A model generated the notes under the pieces. That model was not told the origin of the DNA, ran no database searches, and saw only the letters and a list, made by a program, of their open reading frames with translations. A stretch of 25,570 nt of DNA from CAYYNP01 sp964472545 (GTDB taxonomy: Bacteria > Planctomycetota > Planctomycetia > Pirellulales > Thermoguttaceae), in NCBI GenBank assembly GCA_964472545.1, contig CAYYNP010000131.1, positions 1-25,570 on the forward strand. Direction: 5' to 3'. This document shows, piece by piece, positions 25,373-25,570 of this stretch (its first letter is position 1; each line of letters opens with the position of its first letter). Both the position numbers and the translations under genes were made by a program.

Positions 25373-25570
25373 CGCTCCGCGAGACGCACAAGAAGTCGTC
25401 TCGCTCCGCGAGACGCACAAGAAGTCGTCTCGCTCTGCGAGACGCACAAAGTAGTCGTCTCGCTCTGCGAGACGCACAAAGTAGTCGTCTCGCTCTGCGA
25501 GACGGACCCCAACGTAGCGATCTTGCTCCGCAAGATCGTGTGACATCTCGCGGAGCGAGATGACTACTAT
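25373..25570. repeat. Tandem palindromic repeat array at the window end
   Basis: About five direct units of GTCTCGCTCYGCGAGAC occur at 29-30-base spacing (GTCTCG at 25398, 25427, 25457 and 25487, plus a partial unit at the gap). A GATCTTG/CAAGATC hairpin and an inverted CATCTCG/CGAGATG unit follow, to 25564. Spacers of 12-13 bases are nearly identical, so this is not CRISPR. Sequence reaches the window edge. Confidence 0.92.
25540..25570 (+). promoter_or_regulatory. Promoter-like module at the end of the repeat array
   Basis: GTGACA (25540-25545) matches the -35 consensus at 5 of 6 positions, and TACTAT (25565-25570) lies 19 bases later. A sister module sits at 25322-25352 (GTGACA, N19, TACAAT). 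Both face the next gene to the right, which is outside the window. Confidence 0.3.

Noticed and set aside
25373..25570. CRISPR array
   Set aside because: Spacing is 29-30 bases but the intervening sequences are nearly identical and only 12-13 bases long. No cas genes are near, and the unit is a self-complementary hairpin of a dispersed family.

Overview
The window looks like a chromosomal segment of a high-GC planctomycete, most plausibly from the Pirellulales/Pirellulaceae side of the Planctomycetota. The grounds are two secreted type I sulfatases, an SGNH hydrolase, a large secreted PQQ-type propeller protein, an FHA domain fused to an ECF sigma factor, a LEPR-XLL-like motif in a secreted protein, and abundant short palindromic repeats. 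The assignment is inference from gene content; no rRNA or other marker is present. I see no tRNA, rRNA, transposase gene or CRISPR array.

Layout. 152-1576: secreted sulfatase. 1583-3261 (minus): cutA followed by a secreted SGNH hydrolase. 3484-5882 (plus): a cyclase-like/methyltransferase fusion whose end overlaps a TSUP-family (TauE/SafE) membrane permease. 5993-9096 (minus): a small LEPR-XLL-like secreted protein with 22-residue repeats, an FHA-ECF sigma factor, and a secreted cyclase-repeat protein with a CxxCH motif. 9275-9379: a 15-bp tandem repeat in the leader of an amidohydrolase (9410-10681). 10692-19129 (all minus): a secreted propeller-like protein, a two-gene ATPase/nuclease-like unit (12681-14365) of lower GC than its surroundings, polX, a DRG/Obg-type GTPase, and a secreted Pro/Ser/Thr-rich coiled-coil protein. 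19455-25345 (plus): a 1090-residue secreted methyltransferase-like/PQQ-propeller fusion, a cytosolic class I methyltransferase, and a second sulfatase. The window ends in a palindromic repeat array interrupted by an assembly gap.

The genes do not form one pathway. Sulfatases, SGNH hydrolase, amidohydrolase and the propeller-like protein suit the polysaccharide-scavenging life of this phylum. PolX and the GTPase are housekeeping. The 12681-14365 pair resembles an accessory ATPase-plus-effector cassette and is the best candidate here for an undescribed system.

Three families of short inverted repeats thread through the window. Some lie between genes. Others have entered coding sequence: one supplies a methyltransferase stop codon, one adds a 37-residue tail to a sulfatase, and one lengthens the N-terminus of a secreted hydrolase. 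In one family the hairpin sits between hexamers resembling -35 and -10 boxes, which suggests mobile promoters. All functional calls come from reading the sequence, without database searches.
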